From Planotetraspora sp. A-T 1434 (GTDB lineage Bacteria > Actinomycetota > Actinomycetes > Streptosporangiales > Streptosporangiaceae): a stretch of DNA of 64,000 nucleotides. Every line of letters begins with the position of its first letter. Within the stretch, counting starts at the first letter, position 1. Below are positions 16,849-24,853 of this stretch, piece after piece. Made by a program: the position numbers and the translations under genes. A model generated the notes under the pieces. That model had not been told where the DNA came from, searched no databases, and saw only the letters and a list, made by a program, of their open reading frames with translations. The stretch lies in NCBI RefSeq assembly GCF_025420585.1, contig NZ_JAOEGB010000019.1, forward strand, positions 97,873 to 161,872, given 5' to 3'.

Positions 16849-17832
16849 ATGCGGTACATCATCATCGGCGCCGGGGCCATCGGCGGAACGATCGGCGGGC
16901 GGCTCTTCCAGAGCGGTCACGACGTCCTCCTCGTCGCCCGGGGCGCCCACTACGAGACCCTGCGCGACAAGGGGCTCCGGCTGATCACCCCCGACGGCGA
17001 CACCACGATGCCGATCCCCGCCACCGACCGGCCCGTACGGCTCGGCGACGACGACGTGCTCGTGCTCGCGACCAAGACCCAGGACACGGCCGCGGCCCTC
17101 GACACGTGGGCGGGCGCCGAGCACCTGCCCCTCGTGTGCGCGCAGAACGCGGTGGAGAACGAGCGGGTCGCGCTCCGCAGGTTCGGCCGCGTCTACGGCA
17201 TGTGCCTGTGGCTCCCCGCCCTCCACCTCGAACCGGGAACCGTCGCGTCGTACGGCGCGCCCCTGTCGGGCATGCTGCCAGTCGGGCGCTATCCCCAGGG
17301 TGTGGACGAGCTGTCCGAGCGCCTCGCCGCCGACCTCGCCAAGAGCTCCTTCTCCAGCTTCGCCGTGCCGGACATCATGCGCTGGAAGTACGCCAAGCTG
17401 CTCGGCAACCTCGGCAACGCCGTGGAGGCGATGTGCGGCCACGCCGACGGCTGGCAGCCGATCATCCAGCAGGTCTACGCCGAGGGCACCGCCGTGCTGG
17501 AGGCCGCCGGCATCCCGTACGCCTCCCGCGAGGAGGAGCAGGCGAAGCGGGGCGACTCGGTCGAGATGGCGGCCATCGACGGCGTCCCGCGGCCCGGCGG
17601 TTCCTCGTGGCAGAGCCTCGCCAAGGGCAGCGGATCGATCGAGGCCGACTACCTCAACGGCGAGATCGTGCTGCTCGGCCGCCTCCACGGCGTCCCCACC
17701 CCGGCGAACCTCGTCCTCCAGCGGGAGGCCAACCGGTTCGCCCGTGAGCGCCGCGCCCCCGGCTCCCTGGACGTCGGAACCCTGGCGGAGCTGATCACGG
17801 CTGAAAGCGGTAGCCCATCCCCGGCTCGGTGA
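16849..17832 (+). CDS. Ketopantoate reductase (ApbA/PanE) family protein
   Basis: The 327-residue protein starts with a Rossmann NADPH loop GAGAIGG (residues 7-13) and ends with an all-helical domain, as in 2-dehydropantoate 2-reductase. Family signatures seen include VLATKTQD, CAQNAVENE and MRWKYAKLLGNLGNAV, where the second Lys-Asn set binds substrate. It could make pantoate for coenzyme A, but many paralogues act on other 2-ketoacids, so panE is not assigned. It ends within the KdpE-like gene on the opposite strand (38 bp convergent overlap). Confidence 0.82.
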   Translation: MRYIIIGAGAIGGTIGGRLFQSGHDVLLVARGAHYETLRDKGLRLITPDGDTTMPIPATDRPVRLGDDDVLVLATKTQDTAAALDTWAGAEHLPLVCAQNAVENERVALRRFGRVYGMCLWLPALHLEPGTVASYGAPLSGMLPVGRYPQGVDELSERLAADLAKSSFSSFAVPDIMRWKYAKLLGNLGNAVEAMCGHADGWQPIIQQVYAEGTAVLEAAGIPYASREEEQAKRGDSVEMAAIDGVPRPGGSSWQSLAKGSGSIEADYLNGEIVLLGRLHGVPTPANLVLQREANRFARERRAPGSLDVGTLAELITAESGSPSPAR

Positions 17833-18463
17833 GCAGGTGCGCCGGGTGGCCCGGGTCGGCCTCCAGCTTGCGGCGGAGCTGGGCCATGTACTGCCGGAGG
17901 TAGTGGCTCTCCTTGAGGTAGGCCGGGCCCCACACCTCGGTAAGGAGCTGCCGTTGCGTGATCAGCTTGCCCGGGTTGCGCAGGAGGATCTCCAGCAGGT
18001 GCCATTCGGTGGGCGTCAGCCGTACGCCGCTGGAGACCGTCTTGCGGGACAGGTCCACCTCCAGGTCGCCGAGGCGGACCGTGGGCTCCTCCGCCTCGTG
18101 GACCCCCATGCGCCGGGTCACCGCACGGATGCGGGCCAGCAGCTCGTCGACGCCGAACGGCTTGGTCACGTAGTCGTCGGCGCCCGCGTCGAGCGCGTCG
18201 ACCTTGTCGGCGCTCCCGGCCCGGCCGGACAGCACGATGATCGGCACGCTGGTCCAGCCGCGCAGCCCGTGGATGACGTCGACGCCGTCGATGTCCGGGA
18301 GGCCCAGATCGAGGATCACCAGGTCGGGATGCCAGTCCGCGGCCTGCCGCAGGGCGGCTCCCCCGTCGGCGGCGACCTCGACCTCGTAGTGACGCGCCGC
18401 CAGGTTGATGCGGAGCGCGCGCAGGAGTTGCGGCTCGTCATCGACGACGAGGATGCGGGTCAC
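17795..18463 (-). CDS. OmpR-family response regulator, KdpE-like, without partner kinase
   Basis: The 222-residue protein has a receiver domain (VVDDEPQLLR with acidic pocket; phosphoacceptor Asp in LVILDLGLPDIDG near residue 52; LSGRAGSADKVDALDAGADDYVTKPF) and a C-terminal winged helix (LTPTEWHLLEILLRNPGKLITQRQLL). The DIDGVDVIHGLR and PTEWHLLE signatures match KdpE, which controls the Kdp potassium ATPase. Neither KdpD nor kdpFABC is in the window, so it is either an orphan or its partners lie elsewhere. Confidence 0.85.
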   Translation of the reverse strand: MTRILVVDDEPQLLRALRINLAARHYEVEVAADGGAALRQAADWHPDLVILDLGLPDIDGVDVIHGLRGWTSVPIIVLSGRAGSADKVDALDAGADDYVTKPFGVDELLARIRAVTRRMGVHEAEEPTVRLGDLEVDLSRKTVSSGVRLTPTEWHLLEILLRNPGKLITQRQLLTEVWGPAYLKESHYLRQYMAQLRRKLEADPGHPAHLLTEPGMGYRFQP

Positions 18464-18537
18464 GAGTTCAAGGTTACGACCCGGGGGTAGCCGCTTGATC
18501 GGCTAAGGTGCTGTGCGCGATCCCCCAGGAGGGCGAC

Positions 18538-18741
18538 ATGAGTGAATACGCGGCGACATTTGACCTTATCGACGCCGACAAGGACGGGCGGATCTCCGCC
18601 GAGGAGCTGGTGCGGCTGATGGACGTGCTCGGTCAGCCGATCACGGTCGAGGGCGCCCAGGGCGTCATCACCAAGGTCGACGCCGACGGGGACGGCCTGA
18701 TCGACCTGGCCGAGTTCGGCGCCTGGCTGGAGAACAGCTAA
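18538..18741 (+). CDS. Small EF-hand calcium-binding protein
   Basis: The ATG at 18538 follows CAGGAGGGCGAC and gives 67 residues. Two complete 12-residue EF-hand loops are visible: DADKDGRISAEE and DADGDGLIDLAE, each with Asp at positions 1, 3 and 5, Gly at 6 and Glu at 12. It is a one-pair EF-hand protein like the small calmodulin-like proteins of actinomycetes (calerythrin/CabC types are larger). It should bind two calcium ions in the cytosol and act as a sensor or buffer. It diverges from the KdpE-like gene. Confidence 0.88.
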   Translation: MSEYAATFDLIDADKDGRISAEELVRLMDVLGQPITVEGAQGVITKVDADGDGLIDLAEFGAWLENS

Positions 18742-18898
18742 AGCCGGCCACTTGCACCACCCGTCTGATAGGTCACTATGAGGCGGGAGGCAGCATGGCC
18801 ACGAAAGCGGACAGGGACCTCTGGTGCGCGGTGCCCTCGGGCGTCGCCAAGCTTCTGCGCGGCCGGCCGGCGAGGTCTGCCCTCACCCGTCAGCCGCG

Positions 18899-20035
18899 TC
18901 AGCCGCCGGACGGGGCGGTCTCACCGCTCGTCCTGAGCCCGCGCGCCGCCGTCCGCTCGTGCAGGCCGAACCTCGGCTCCACCTCGCGCACGCCGTCGAG
19001 GATGTCCGCGACGTGCTCGGCCAGGGCCGGGGCGTGCTTGAAGCCGTGCCCGGAGTCGCCGCCGAGCAGCCAGACGCCGTCCGCCGCCTCCGCGATGATC
19101 CACTCGGCGTCCTTGGTCAGCGTGTACTGGCAGACCTGGCTGAAGACGACCGGCGCGCCCAGGAGCGAGGGAAAGCGCCTTCTGAGGTAGTCGCGCGCCA
19201 GTTCCTCGCTGCGCGGCAGCACCTGGCGGCTCCCCGTCTCCACGTCGTACGGCTCGCCCTCGGCGTCGCTGGTGACCTTCATCCCCATCCCATCGAGGTC
19301 GCCGTGGCCGTACGCCGAGAGCTCGTAGTCGCAGAACGCGGGCAGCGGCGGCGACGTCCACTCCCGTGGCACGCCGAAGTGCAGGGTGTCCTGCCGGGTC
19401 ACCTCAAGCTTCAGGTCGAGCTTCAGGTCGAACAGGCCGGGCAGCCACGCCCCGCACGCCCACACGACCCGGTCCGCCGTCAGCACCTCGCCATCGGCCA
19501 CCACACCGGTCCCCTTCTCGTACGGCTCGGCCCTGGCGCGGACGAACGTGACGCCGGCGGCGCGGGCGAGCCGCGCGGTGACCTGGGTGGCGCGGCGGGC
19601 CCGCAGCACCCCGGCGTTCGGCTCCCAGAGGACGAACGCGAGGTCGTCGCCGCCGAACCCCGGGAAGCGGCGTCCCGCCTCCTCCGGATCGAGCCGCTCA
19701 TGCGGGATATCCAGATTTTTCAGGACCTGGGCGCTCACGCTCTCCCAGCCGTCCTCGCGCTGGGCGAACCACATCATCCCGGTCTCGGTGTAGAGCTCCT
19801 CGCCGGCCCGCTCGCCGAGCCGAAGCCAGCCCTCCCGCGCCCGCCAGGCCATGCGGGCGTACCAGTCGTCCGAGCCGTGCGAGCAGCGTAGGAGCCGCGT
19901 CTCCCCCGCGCTCGCCTGGTGGACGTGGCCCGGCGCGTACTGCTCGACGAGCGTCACCCGCCAGCCCGTCTCGGCCAGCCGCAGCGCCAGCGACGTCCCC
20001 CAGATGCCCGCCCCGACCACGATCACCGACTTCAT
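18899..20035 (-). CDS. Sarcosine oxidase-like FAD-dependent amine oxidase
   Basis: The 378-residue protein has an N-terminal FAD loop VVGAGIWGTSLALRLAETG and the fold of the DAO/monomeric sarcosine oxidase family. VCQYTLTKDAEWII corresponds to the region with the cysteine that binds FAD covalently in sarcosine oxidase, and LLGGDSGHGFKHAPALAEHVAD is the C-terminal FAD/substrate segment. It would oxidise a secondary amine such as sarcosine or an N-methyl amino acid to give hydrogen peroxide. Its start codon lies only 28 bp from that of the divergent IclR gene. Confidence 0.85.
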   Translation of the reverse strand: MKSVIVVGAGIWGTSLALRLAETGWRVTLVEQYAPGHVHQASAGETRLLRCSHGSDDWYARMAWRAREGWLRLGERAGEELYTETGMMWFAQREDGWESVSAQVLKNLDIPHERLDPEEAGRRFPGFGGDDLAFVLWEPNAGVLRARRATQVTARLARAAGVTFVRARAEPYEKGTGVVADGEVLTADRVVWACGAWLPGLFDLKLDLKLEVTRQDTLHFGVPREWTSPPLPAFCDYELSAYGHGDLDGMGMKVTSDAEGEPYDVETGSRQVLPRSEELARDYLRRRFPSLLGAPVVFSQVCQYTLTKDAEWIIAEAADGVWLLGGDSGHGFKHAPALAEHVADILDGVREVEPRFGLHERTAARGLRTSGETAPSGG

Positions 20036-20050
20036 GAGTCCTATTCTGGC

Positions 20051-20056
20051 GATAAT
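20051..20056 (+). promoter_or_regulatory. Candidate -10 box of a leaderless IclR transcript
   Basis: GATAAT (one mismatch to TATAAT) ends 7 bases before the IclR start codon at 20064, so transcription would begin at or next to the ATG. No ribosome site is present between them. The 28-bp divergent space leaves no room for a usual leader. Confidence 0.5.
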
Positions 20057-20063
20057 CGGTTAC

Positions 20064-20732
20064 ATGATGACGGCCGAGTCGGCACAGACCCTCGAGCGGG
20101 GGTTACGGCTCCTGCGGTTGCTCGCGGACGGCCACCGGGGGCGCACGCCCACCGAGCTGGCCCACGAACTCGGCGTCAGCCGCCCCGCCGTCTACCGGCT
20201 GATCACGACGCTGCAGAACGAGGGGTTCGTCCGGCGGGACGCCGACGGGCGGGTGCATCTCGGCTTCGGCGTGCTCGTGCTGGCCCAGGCCGTACAGCCC
20301 CTGCTGCGCGCGGCGGCGCTGCCCGCGCTGCGCGCGCTGGCGGAGCGGGCGGGGGCGACGGCGCACCTGACCGTGGCGGAGGGCGACGAGGGGCTGGCCG
20401 TGGCCGTGGTCGAGCCGTCGTGGACCGATTTCCACGTGGCCTACCGCGAGGGGTCGCGGCATCCGCTGACGCGGGGCGCGGCCGGGCTGGCGGTGCTCGC
20501 GCTCCGCTCCGGAGAGGGCCGGCCGTCCCTCCACCAGAGCAAGGACCAGCTCCAGGAGGGCGCCCGCGGCATCGCCGCGCCGATCCGGGGGCTGCCCTGG
20601 CTGGAGGCGTCGGTGGGGGTGGTGTCGTTCAGCGACCTCGACGTGGAATCCGTGGGCCCGCTCGTGCTCTACGCCGCCGAGGAGCTGGCCGTGGCGCTCG
20701 CGCACCCGAGACACTCGCAAATCGATCCATAA
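20064..20732 (+). CDS. IclR-family transcriptional regulator
   Basis: The 222-residue protein opens with the IclR winged helix (SAQTLERGLRLLRLLADG, then PTELAHELGVSRPAVYRLITTLQNEGFVRR) and a GAF-like effector domain with THLTVAEG-type and PLTRGAAGLAVLAL segments. The domain is about 30 residues shorter than usual. Two adjacent ATGs (20064, 20067) are possible. It sits between the flavin amine oxidase (divergent) and homogentisate dioxygenase (136 bp downstream, same strand), and IclR proteins often govern aromatic catabolism, so control of one or both is likely. Confidence 0.85.
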   Translation: MMTAESAQTLERGLRLLRLLADGHRGRTPTELAHELGVSRPAVYRLITTLQNEGFVRRDADGRVHLGFGVLVLAQAVQPLLRAAALPALRALAERAGATAHLTVAEGDEGLAVAVVEPSWTDFHVAYREGSRHPLTRGAAGLAVLALRSGEGRPSLHQSKDQLQEGARGIAAPIRGLPWLEASVGVVSFSDLDVESVGPLVLYAAEELAVALAHPRHSQIDP

Positions 20733-20799
20733 GCGCAAATCCACCCATAGGCAATGGTTTGACATCTGGGCCCCATTGACGGATCGTCGTACGTATAGA

Positions 20800-20813
20800 G
20801 GACGCTAGCGTCC
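20800..20813. promoter_or_regulatory. 14-bp palindrome upstream of homogentisate dioxygenase
   Basis: GGACGCTAGCGTCC is a perfect palindrome 56 bp before the dioxygenase start. It is followed by two related words, TCCGGACAT (about 20817) and TTCGGACAT (about 20849). It is a candidate site for the upstream IclR regulator. Confidence 0.5.
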
Positions 20814-20868
20814 GCTATCCGGACATCACCTCCGGGACAATGCGACATTCGGACATGGAGGGGTCGCC

Positions 20869-22053
20869 ATGCCGTACTACCGCGTCGTAGGCCAGGTGCC
20901 GGGCAAGCGCCACGTGCAGTTCCGGCAGCCCGACGGCCGCCTCTACCAGGAGGAGCTGATGGGCGAGGAGGGCTTCTCGTCCGACTCATCGCTCCTCTAC
21001 CACCGCCACGCCCCGACCGCGATCGTCAAGGCCGAGCACGTCGAAGGGGCCGTAGACGTGGGCGCTTCCGGGCTCACCCCCAACCTGCCCCTCTCGCCAC
21101 GCCACTTCCGCACCCAGGACCTCGCGCCGGGCGGCGACCTGGTCTCCGGCCGCTCGCTGCTGGCGGCCAACGCGGACGTCCGGATCTCGTACGCCGCGAC
21201 GGACCGCCCCAGCGAGCTCTACCGCGACTCCATGGGCGACGAGTGCGTCTACATCGCCAGTGGCAGGGCCCGCTTCGAATCGGCCTACGGGGCCATGGAC
21301 GCCGGCGAGGGAGACTACGTCGTCGTCCCCACGGGGACGATCCACCGCTGGGTGCCGGAAGGCCGGGTGACCGCGCTGGTCATCGAGGCGGCGGGACACA
21401 TCCGGCCGCCGAGGCGCTACCTGTCCCAGTACGGCCAGTTCCTGGAGCACGCGCCCTACTGCGAGCGCGACCTGCGCGCGCCCACCGAGCCGCTGCTGGC
21501 CGACGGCGAGGACGTGCCGGTCCTCGTCCGCACGCGCGGCGGGCTCACCCGGCTGACCTATGCCCACCACCCGTTCGACGTGGTCGGCTGGGACGGCTGC
21601 CTGTATCCCTACGCCTTCAACATCCACGACTTCGAGCCGATCGTGAAGCGCACCCACGCCCCGCCGCCGGTCCACCAGACGTTCGAGGGGCCCGGCTTCG
21701 TGATCTGCTCGTTCTGCCCGCGGCCGCTGGACTTCCACCCGGACGCCGTGCCGATCCCGTACAACCACCACAACGTGGACTCCGACGAGTTCATGTTCTA
21801 CGTGGGCGGCGACTACACGGCCAGGAAGGGCTCGGGCATCGACGTCGGCTCGGTCTCCCTGCACCCGGCGGGCTTCACGCACGGCCCGCAGCCGGGCGCG
21901 GTCGAGGCCGCCGTCGAGGCCGTACGGCAGGGCCGCTCGGCCACCAGCGAGATGGCGGTCATGCTCGACACCTTCCGGCCCCTCGACCTCGGCCCGGCGG
22001 CCCTGGCCTGCGAGGATCCCGGCTACGCCTGGACGTGGGCGGCGCGGGCCTGA
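20869..22053 (+). CDS. hmgA: Homogentisate 1,2-dioxygenase family protein
   Basis: The 394-residue protein is a double cupin of the homogentisate dioxygenase family, which opens the ring of homogentisate to maleylacetoacetate in tyrosine and phenylalanine breakdown. The iron ligands are visible: the His and Glu in YNHHNVDSDEFMFY and the His in HPAGFTHGPQPG. The N-terminal PYYRVVGQVPGKRH is also typical of the actinobacterial form, which is shorter than the human enzyme. GGAGG lies 5 bases before the ATG. Fumarylacetoacetate hydrolase and HPPD genes are not in the window. Confidence 0.88.
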   Translation: MPYYRVVGQVPGKRHVQFRQPDGRLYQEELMGEEGFSSDSSLLYHRHAPTAIVKAEHVEGAVDVGASGLTPNLPLSPRHFRTQDLAPGGDLVSGRSLLAANADVRISYAATDRPSELYRDSMGDECVYIASGRARFESAYGAMDAGEGDYVVVPTGTIHRWVPEGRVTALVIEAAGHIRPPRRYLSQYGQFLEHAPYCERDLRAPTEPLLADGEDVPVLVRTRGGLTRLTYAHHPFDVVGWDGCLYPYAFNIHDFEPIVKRTHAPPPVHQTFEGPGFVICSFCPRPLDFHPDAVPIPYNHHNVDSDEFMFYVGGDYTARKGSGIDVGSVSLHPAGFTHGPQPGAVEAAVEAVRQGRSATSEMAVMLDTFRPLDLGPAALACEDPGYAWTWAARA

Positions 22054-22108
22054 CCTCGGACCGCCCACAGAGCGTGTTCTTGTCGTCACCCCTCGCTACT
22101 CTTTGGGG

Positions 22109-23254
22109 ATGCGGCACACGGCACCCCTCGCGGCCCTCCTCCTGGTCTGTGCTTTCGCGGTTGTGCTGATGGGAGCCTGCGCGCGCGTGACGCCGCCCCC
22201 GCCCCGCATCACGATGTCCCCCGCCGCCGACGCCGTCTCCGCGCCGCCGGACAAGGGACTCGTCGTCACCGCCGGGGGCGGCAGGCTGACCAGCGTGCTG
22301 GCCTTCGCCGGGCGCGAACCGGTCCCCGGCGCCTTCGACGCGTCCCACACGTCCTGGCGGTCGGCCTGGACGCTGCGGCCGGGGACGGAATACGTGGTGA
22401 ACGCCGCGGCCGTCGGCCGTGAGGGCGTCGCGGCGCGGCTCGCGGGCCGGTTCCGGACCCTCCGCCCGGCGCATGGGCTCGGCATCGGGTCCGTCGCGCC
22501 GTACGACGGTGAGACCGTCGGCGTGGGCATGCCGATCATCGTGACGTTCACGGGACACGTCCAAGACCGGGCGGCCGTCGAGCGGGCGCTGGAGGTCCGG
22601 GCGGGCGTCGAGGGCGCCTGGCACTGGGCCGGCGACAGCCGGGTGGTCTACCGGACCAGGAAACTGTGGCCGGCCAGACACAGGGTCGTCTTCGCGGCCC
22701 ACCTCGCGGGCGTCCGCGCCGGCCCCGGCACGTACGGCACGGCCGACCGGACCGTCTCCTTCACCGTCGGCCGCGCGATGGTCAGCACGGTGGACACCCT
22801 GACGCACCAGATGGTGGTGCGACAGGACGGCGAGGTGGTCCAGCGCATGCCGATCAGCGCGGGCATGGCCACGACCACGGAATACACCACGACCAGCGGC
22901 ATCCACCTGACGATGGACAAGGGCAACCCGGTCCGCATGATCTCGCCGGGCCGCGACAAGGGCGATCCCGGATACTACGACGTCATGATCGGCTACGCCG
23001 TGCGGATCTCCAACAGCGGCGAGTACGTCCACGCCAAGGACAACATCTGGGCCCAGGGCCGGGCCAACGTGAGCCACGGGTGCGTCAACGCCCGGCCGGA
23101 CCAGGCGAGGTGGTTCTACGAGCACGCCCTCCGGGGCGATCCGGTCATCGTCACGGGCACCGACCGCAAGCTGGAGTGGACGAACGGCTGGGGCTACTGG
23201 CAGCTCCCCTGGGCCGACTGGCTCAAGGGCAGCGCGCTCGCGAATCAGAGTTAA
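22109..23254 (+). CDS. L,D-transpeptidase lipoprotein (YkuD family)
   Basis: From ATG 22109 the protein is 381 residues. The start has a lipoprotein signal with the lipobox LMGAC near residue 24. Two Ig-like domains follow (about residues 40-120 and 125-215), then a YkuD catalytic domain with the motif HAKDN...SHGCVNARP, where Cys in SHGC is the nucleophile. It would form 3-3 crosslinks in peptidoglycan outside the membrane, as the mycobacterial LdtMt2-type enzymes do. No ribosome site precedes the start; TACTCT 6 bases upstream suggests a leaderless or nearly leaderless mRNA. An in-frame TTG at 22103 is possible. Confidence 0.88.
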   Translation: MRHTAPLAALLLVCAFAVVLMGACARVTPPPPRITMSPAADAVSAPPDKGLVVTAGGGRLTSVLAFAGREPVPGAFDASHTSWRSAWTLRPGTEYVVNAAAVGREGVAARLAGRFRTLRPAHGLGIGSVAPYDGETVGVGMPIIVTFTGHVQDRAAVERALEVRAGVEGAWHWAGDSRVVYRTRKLWPARHRVVFAAHLAGVRAGPGTYGTADRTVSFTVGRAMVSTVDTLTHQMVVRQDGEVVQRMPISAGMATTTEYTTTSGIHLTMDKGNPVRMISPGRDKGDPGYYDVMIGYAVRISNSGEYVHAKDNIWAQGRANVSHGCVNARPDQARWFYEHALRGDPVIVTGTDRKLEWTNGWGYWQLPWADWLKGSALANQS

Positions 23255-23312
23255 CGTGAAGGGGAGGAACCCTCACGGATCGGGATCCGTTCATTGCTAT
23301 GGAGGCGAGGCA

Positions 23313-23744
23313 ATGGACTCGTGGATCGTCTGGCTCATCCTGGCGGCGGCGCTGGGCATCGCCGAGATCTTCACGCTGACCGCCGCGCTCGGGCTCCTGT
23401 CCATCGCGGCCCTCCTCACGGCGGGGGTCGCGCTGATCGGGTTCCCGCCCGGCCTCCAGCTCGCCGTCTTCGTCATCGCCTCGGCCGCCGGGCTGCTCGG
23501 CGTCCGGCCGATCGCACGGCGGCACATCACCCAGCCCCCACTCCAGCGCTTCGGGGTCTCCGCGCTCGTCGGCAAGGCGGCGTACGTCACCAAGGAGGTC
23601 ACCGGGCGGGAGGGCAGAGTCCGCATCGGGGGCGAGGAGTGGTCTGCGCGGGCCTACGACGAGACCCTCGTCATCCCCGCCGGGTCCGCCGTCGACGTCA
23701 TCCAGATCGAAGGCGCCACCGCCCTCGTCTATCCCAGGGAGTGA
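23313..23744 (+). CDS. NfeD-like membrane protein
   Basis: The 143-residue protein has two or three membrane helices (about residues 4-75) and a C-terminal OB-fold domain (about 85-140: GKAAYVTKEVTGREGRVRIGGEEWSA), the short NfeD1b arrangement without a protease domain. NfeD proteins accompany SPFH proteins in membrane microdomains. The ATG follows GGAGGCGAGGCA and the gene ends 2 bases before the SPFH gene, so the two form an operon. Confidence 0.9.
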   Translation: MDSWIVWLILAAALGIAEIFTLTAALGLLSIAALLTAGVALIGFPPGLQLAVFVIASAAGLLGVRPIARRHITQPPLQRFGVSALVGKAAYVTKEVTGREGRVRIGGEEWSARAYDETLVIPAGSAVDVIQIEGATALVYPRE

Positions 23745-23746
23745 GC

Positions 23747-24853
23747 ATGGACGCAGCCCTGATCGCCGGCCTGATCGTCGCACTGGTGGCGGTGTTCACG
23801 GTGCTGCGCGCCGTCCGCATCGTGCCCCAGGCCAGAGCCGGGAACGTCGAGCGCCTGGGGCGCTACTACCGCACCCTCGGCCCGGGGCTCAACTTCGTCA
23901 TCCCGTTCGTCGACCGGGTCCGGCCGCTGATCGACCTGCGTGAGCAGGTGGTGTCGTTCAAGCCGCAGCCCGTCATCACCGAGGACAACCTCGTCGTCGA
24001 CATCGACACGGTCCTCTACTTCCAGGTCACCGACCCGAGGGCCGCGGCGTACGAGATCGCCAACTTCATCCAGGGCGTCGAGCAGCTCACCGTCACCACG
24101 CTGCGCAACGTCGTCGGCGGCATGGACCTGGAGAAGACGCTGACCTCCCGTGACACCATCAACAGCCAGCTGCGCGGCGTGCTCGACGAGGCGACCGGCA
24201 AGTGGGGCATCCGGGTCAACCGGGTCGAGATCAAGGCGATCGACCCGCCGAAGACCATCAAGGAGGCCATGGAGAAGCAGATGCGCGCCGAGCGGGACAA
24301 GCGCGCCGCGATCCTCACCGCCGAGGGCCAGCGGGCGTCGAAGATTCTCACCGCCGAGGGCGAGAAGCAGAGCGCGATCCTCCGTGCGGAAGGTGAGCGG
24401 ACCGCGCAGATCCTCAAGGCCGAGGGCCAGTCGCAGGCGATCGACGAAGTCTTCCAGGCCGTCCACCGCAACGACCCGGACCCGAAGCTGCTCGCCTACC
24501 AGTACCTTCAAGTGCTCCCCCAGCTCGCGCAGGGGCAGGGCAACACGTTCTGGGTGATCCCGAGCGAGGTCACCTCGGCGTTGCAGGGCGTCTCCAAGGC
24601 GTTCACGGAGGCGCTGCCGGTGTCGCCGGCCGTCCGGGAGCGCGAGCCGAGCCGCGCCGGGAGCGAGGCCGTCGCCGAGGCCGAGAGGGCCGCCGCGGAG
24701 GCCAAGGCCGAGGCGGAGGACACGCTGACGGCGGGCCCCCGGCAGATCGAGGCCCCCGGCCCCCAACTCGGCCCCCAACTCGGCCCCCAGCTCGATCCGG
24801 ACGCCGACCCGCTTCAGCGCGCCGACGTGACCCGATCGACGAAGCGGGCGTAG
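23747..24853 (+). CDS. SPFH/band 7 (stomatin/paraslipin-like) membrane protein
   Basis: The 368-residue protein has one N-terminal membrane helix (about residues 3-22), the band 7 domain (VPQARAGNVERLGRYYRTLG onward to about residue 190), a charged helical coiled-coil with repeated ILTAEG/ILRAEG/ILKAEG units, and an Ala/Glu-rich tail ending in three QLGP/QLDP repeats. Such proteins make large ring assemblies at the inner membrane and scaffold proteases or microdomains. Its last 40 bases overlap the convergent GTPase gene. Confidence 0.92.
   Translation: MDAALIAGLIVALVAVFTVLRAVRIVPQARAGNVERLGRYYRTLGPGLNFVIPFVDRVRPLIDLREQVVSFKPQPVITEDNLVVDIDTVLYFQVTDPRAAAYEIANFIQGVEQLTVTTLRNVVGGMDLEKTLTSRDTINSQLRGVLDEATGKWGIRVNRVEIKAIDPPKTIKEAMEKQMRAERDKRAAILTAEGQRASKILTAEGEKQSAILRAEGERTAQILKAEGQSQAIDEVFQAVHRNDPDPKLLAYQYLQVLPQLAQGQGNTFWVIPSEVTSALQGVSKAFTEALPVSPAVREREPSRAGSEAVAEAERAAAEAKAEAEDTLTAGPRQIEAPGPQLGPQLGPQLDPDADPLQRADVTRSTKRA

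Noticed and set aside
18795..18898. Plus-strand start MATKADRDLWCAVPSG with a fine ribosome site (GGCGGGAGGCAGC)
   Set aside because: The frame runs into antisense of the amine oxidase with no family match. It may be the stub of a lost gene, but the sequence alone does not prove that.
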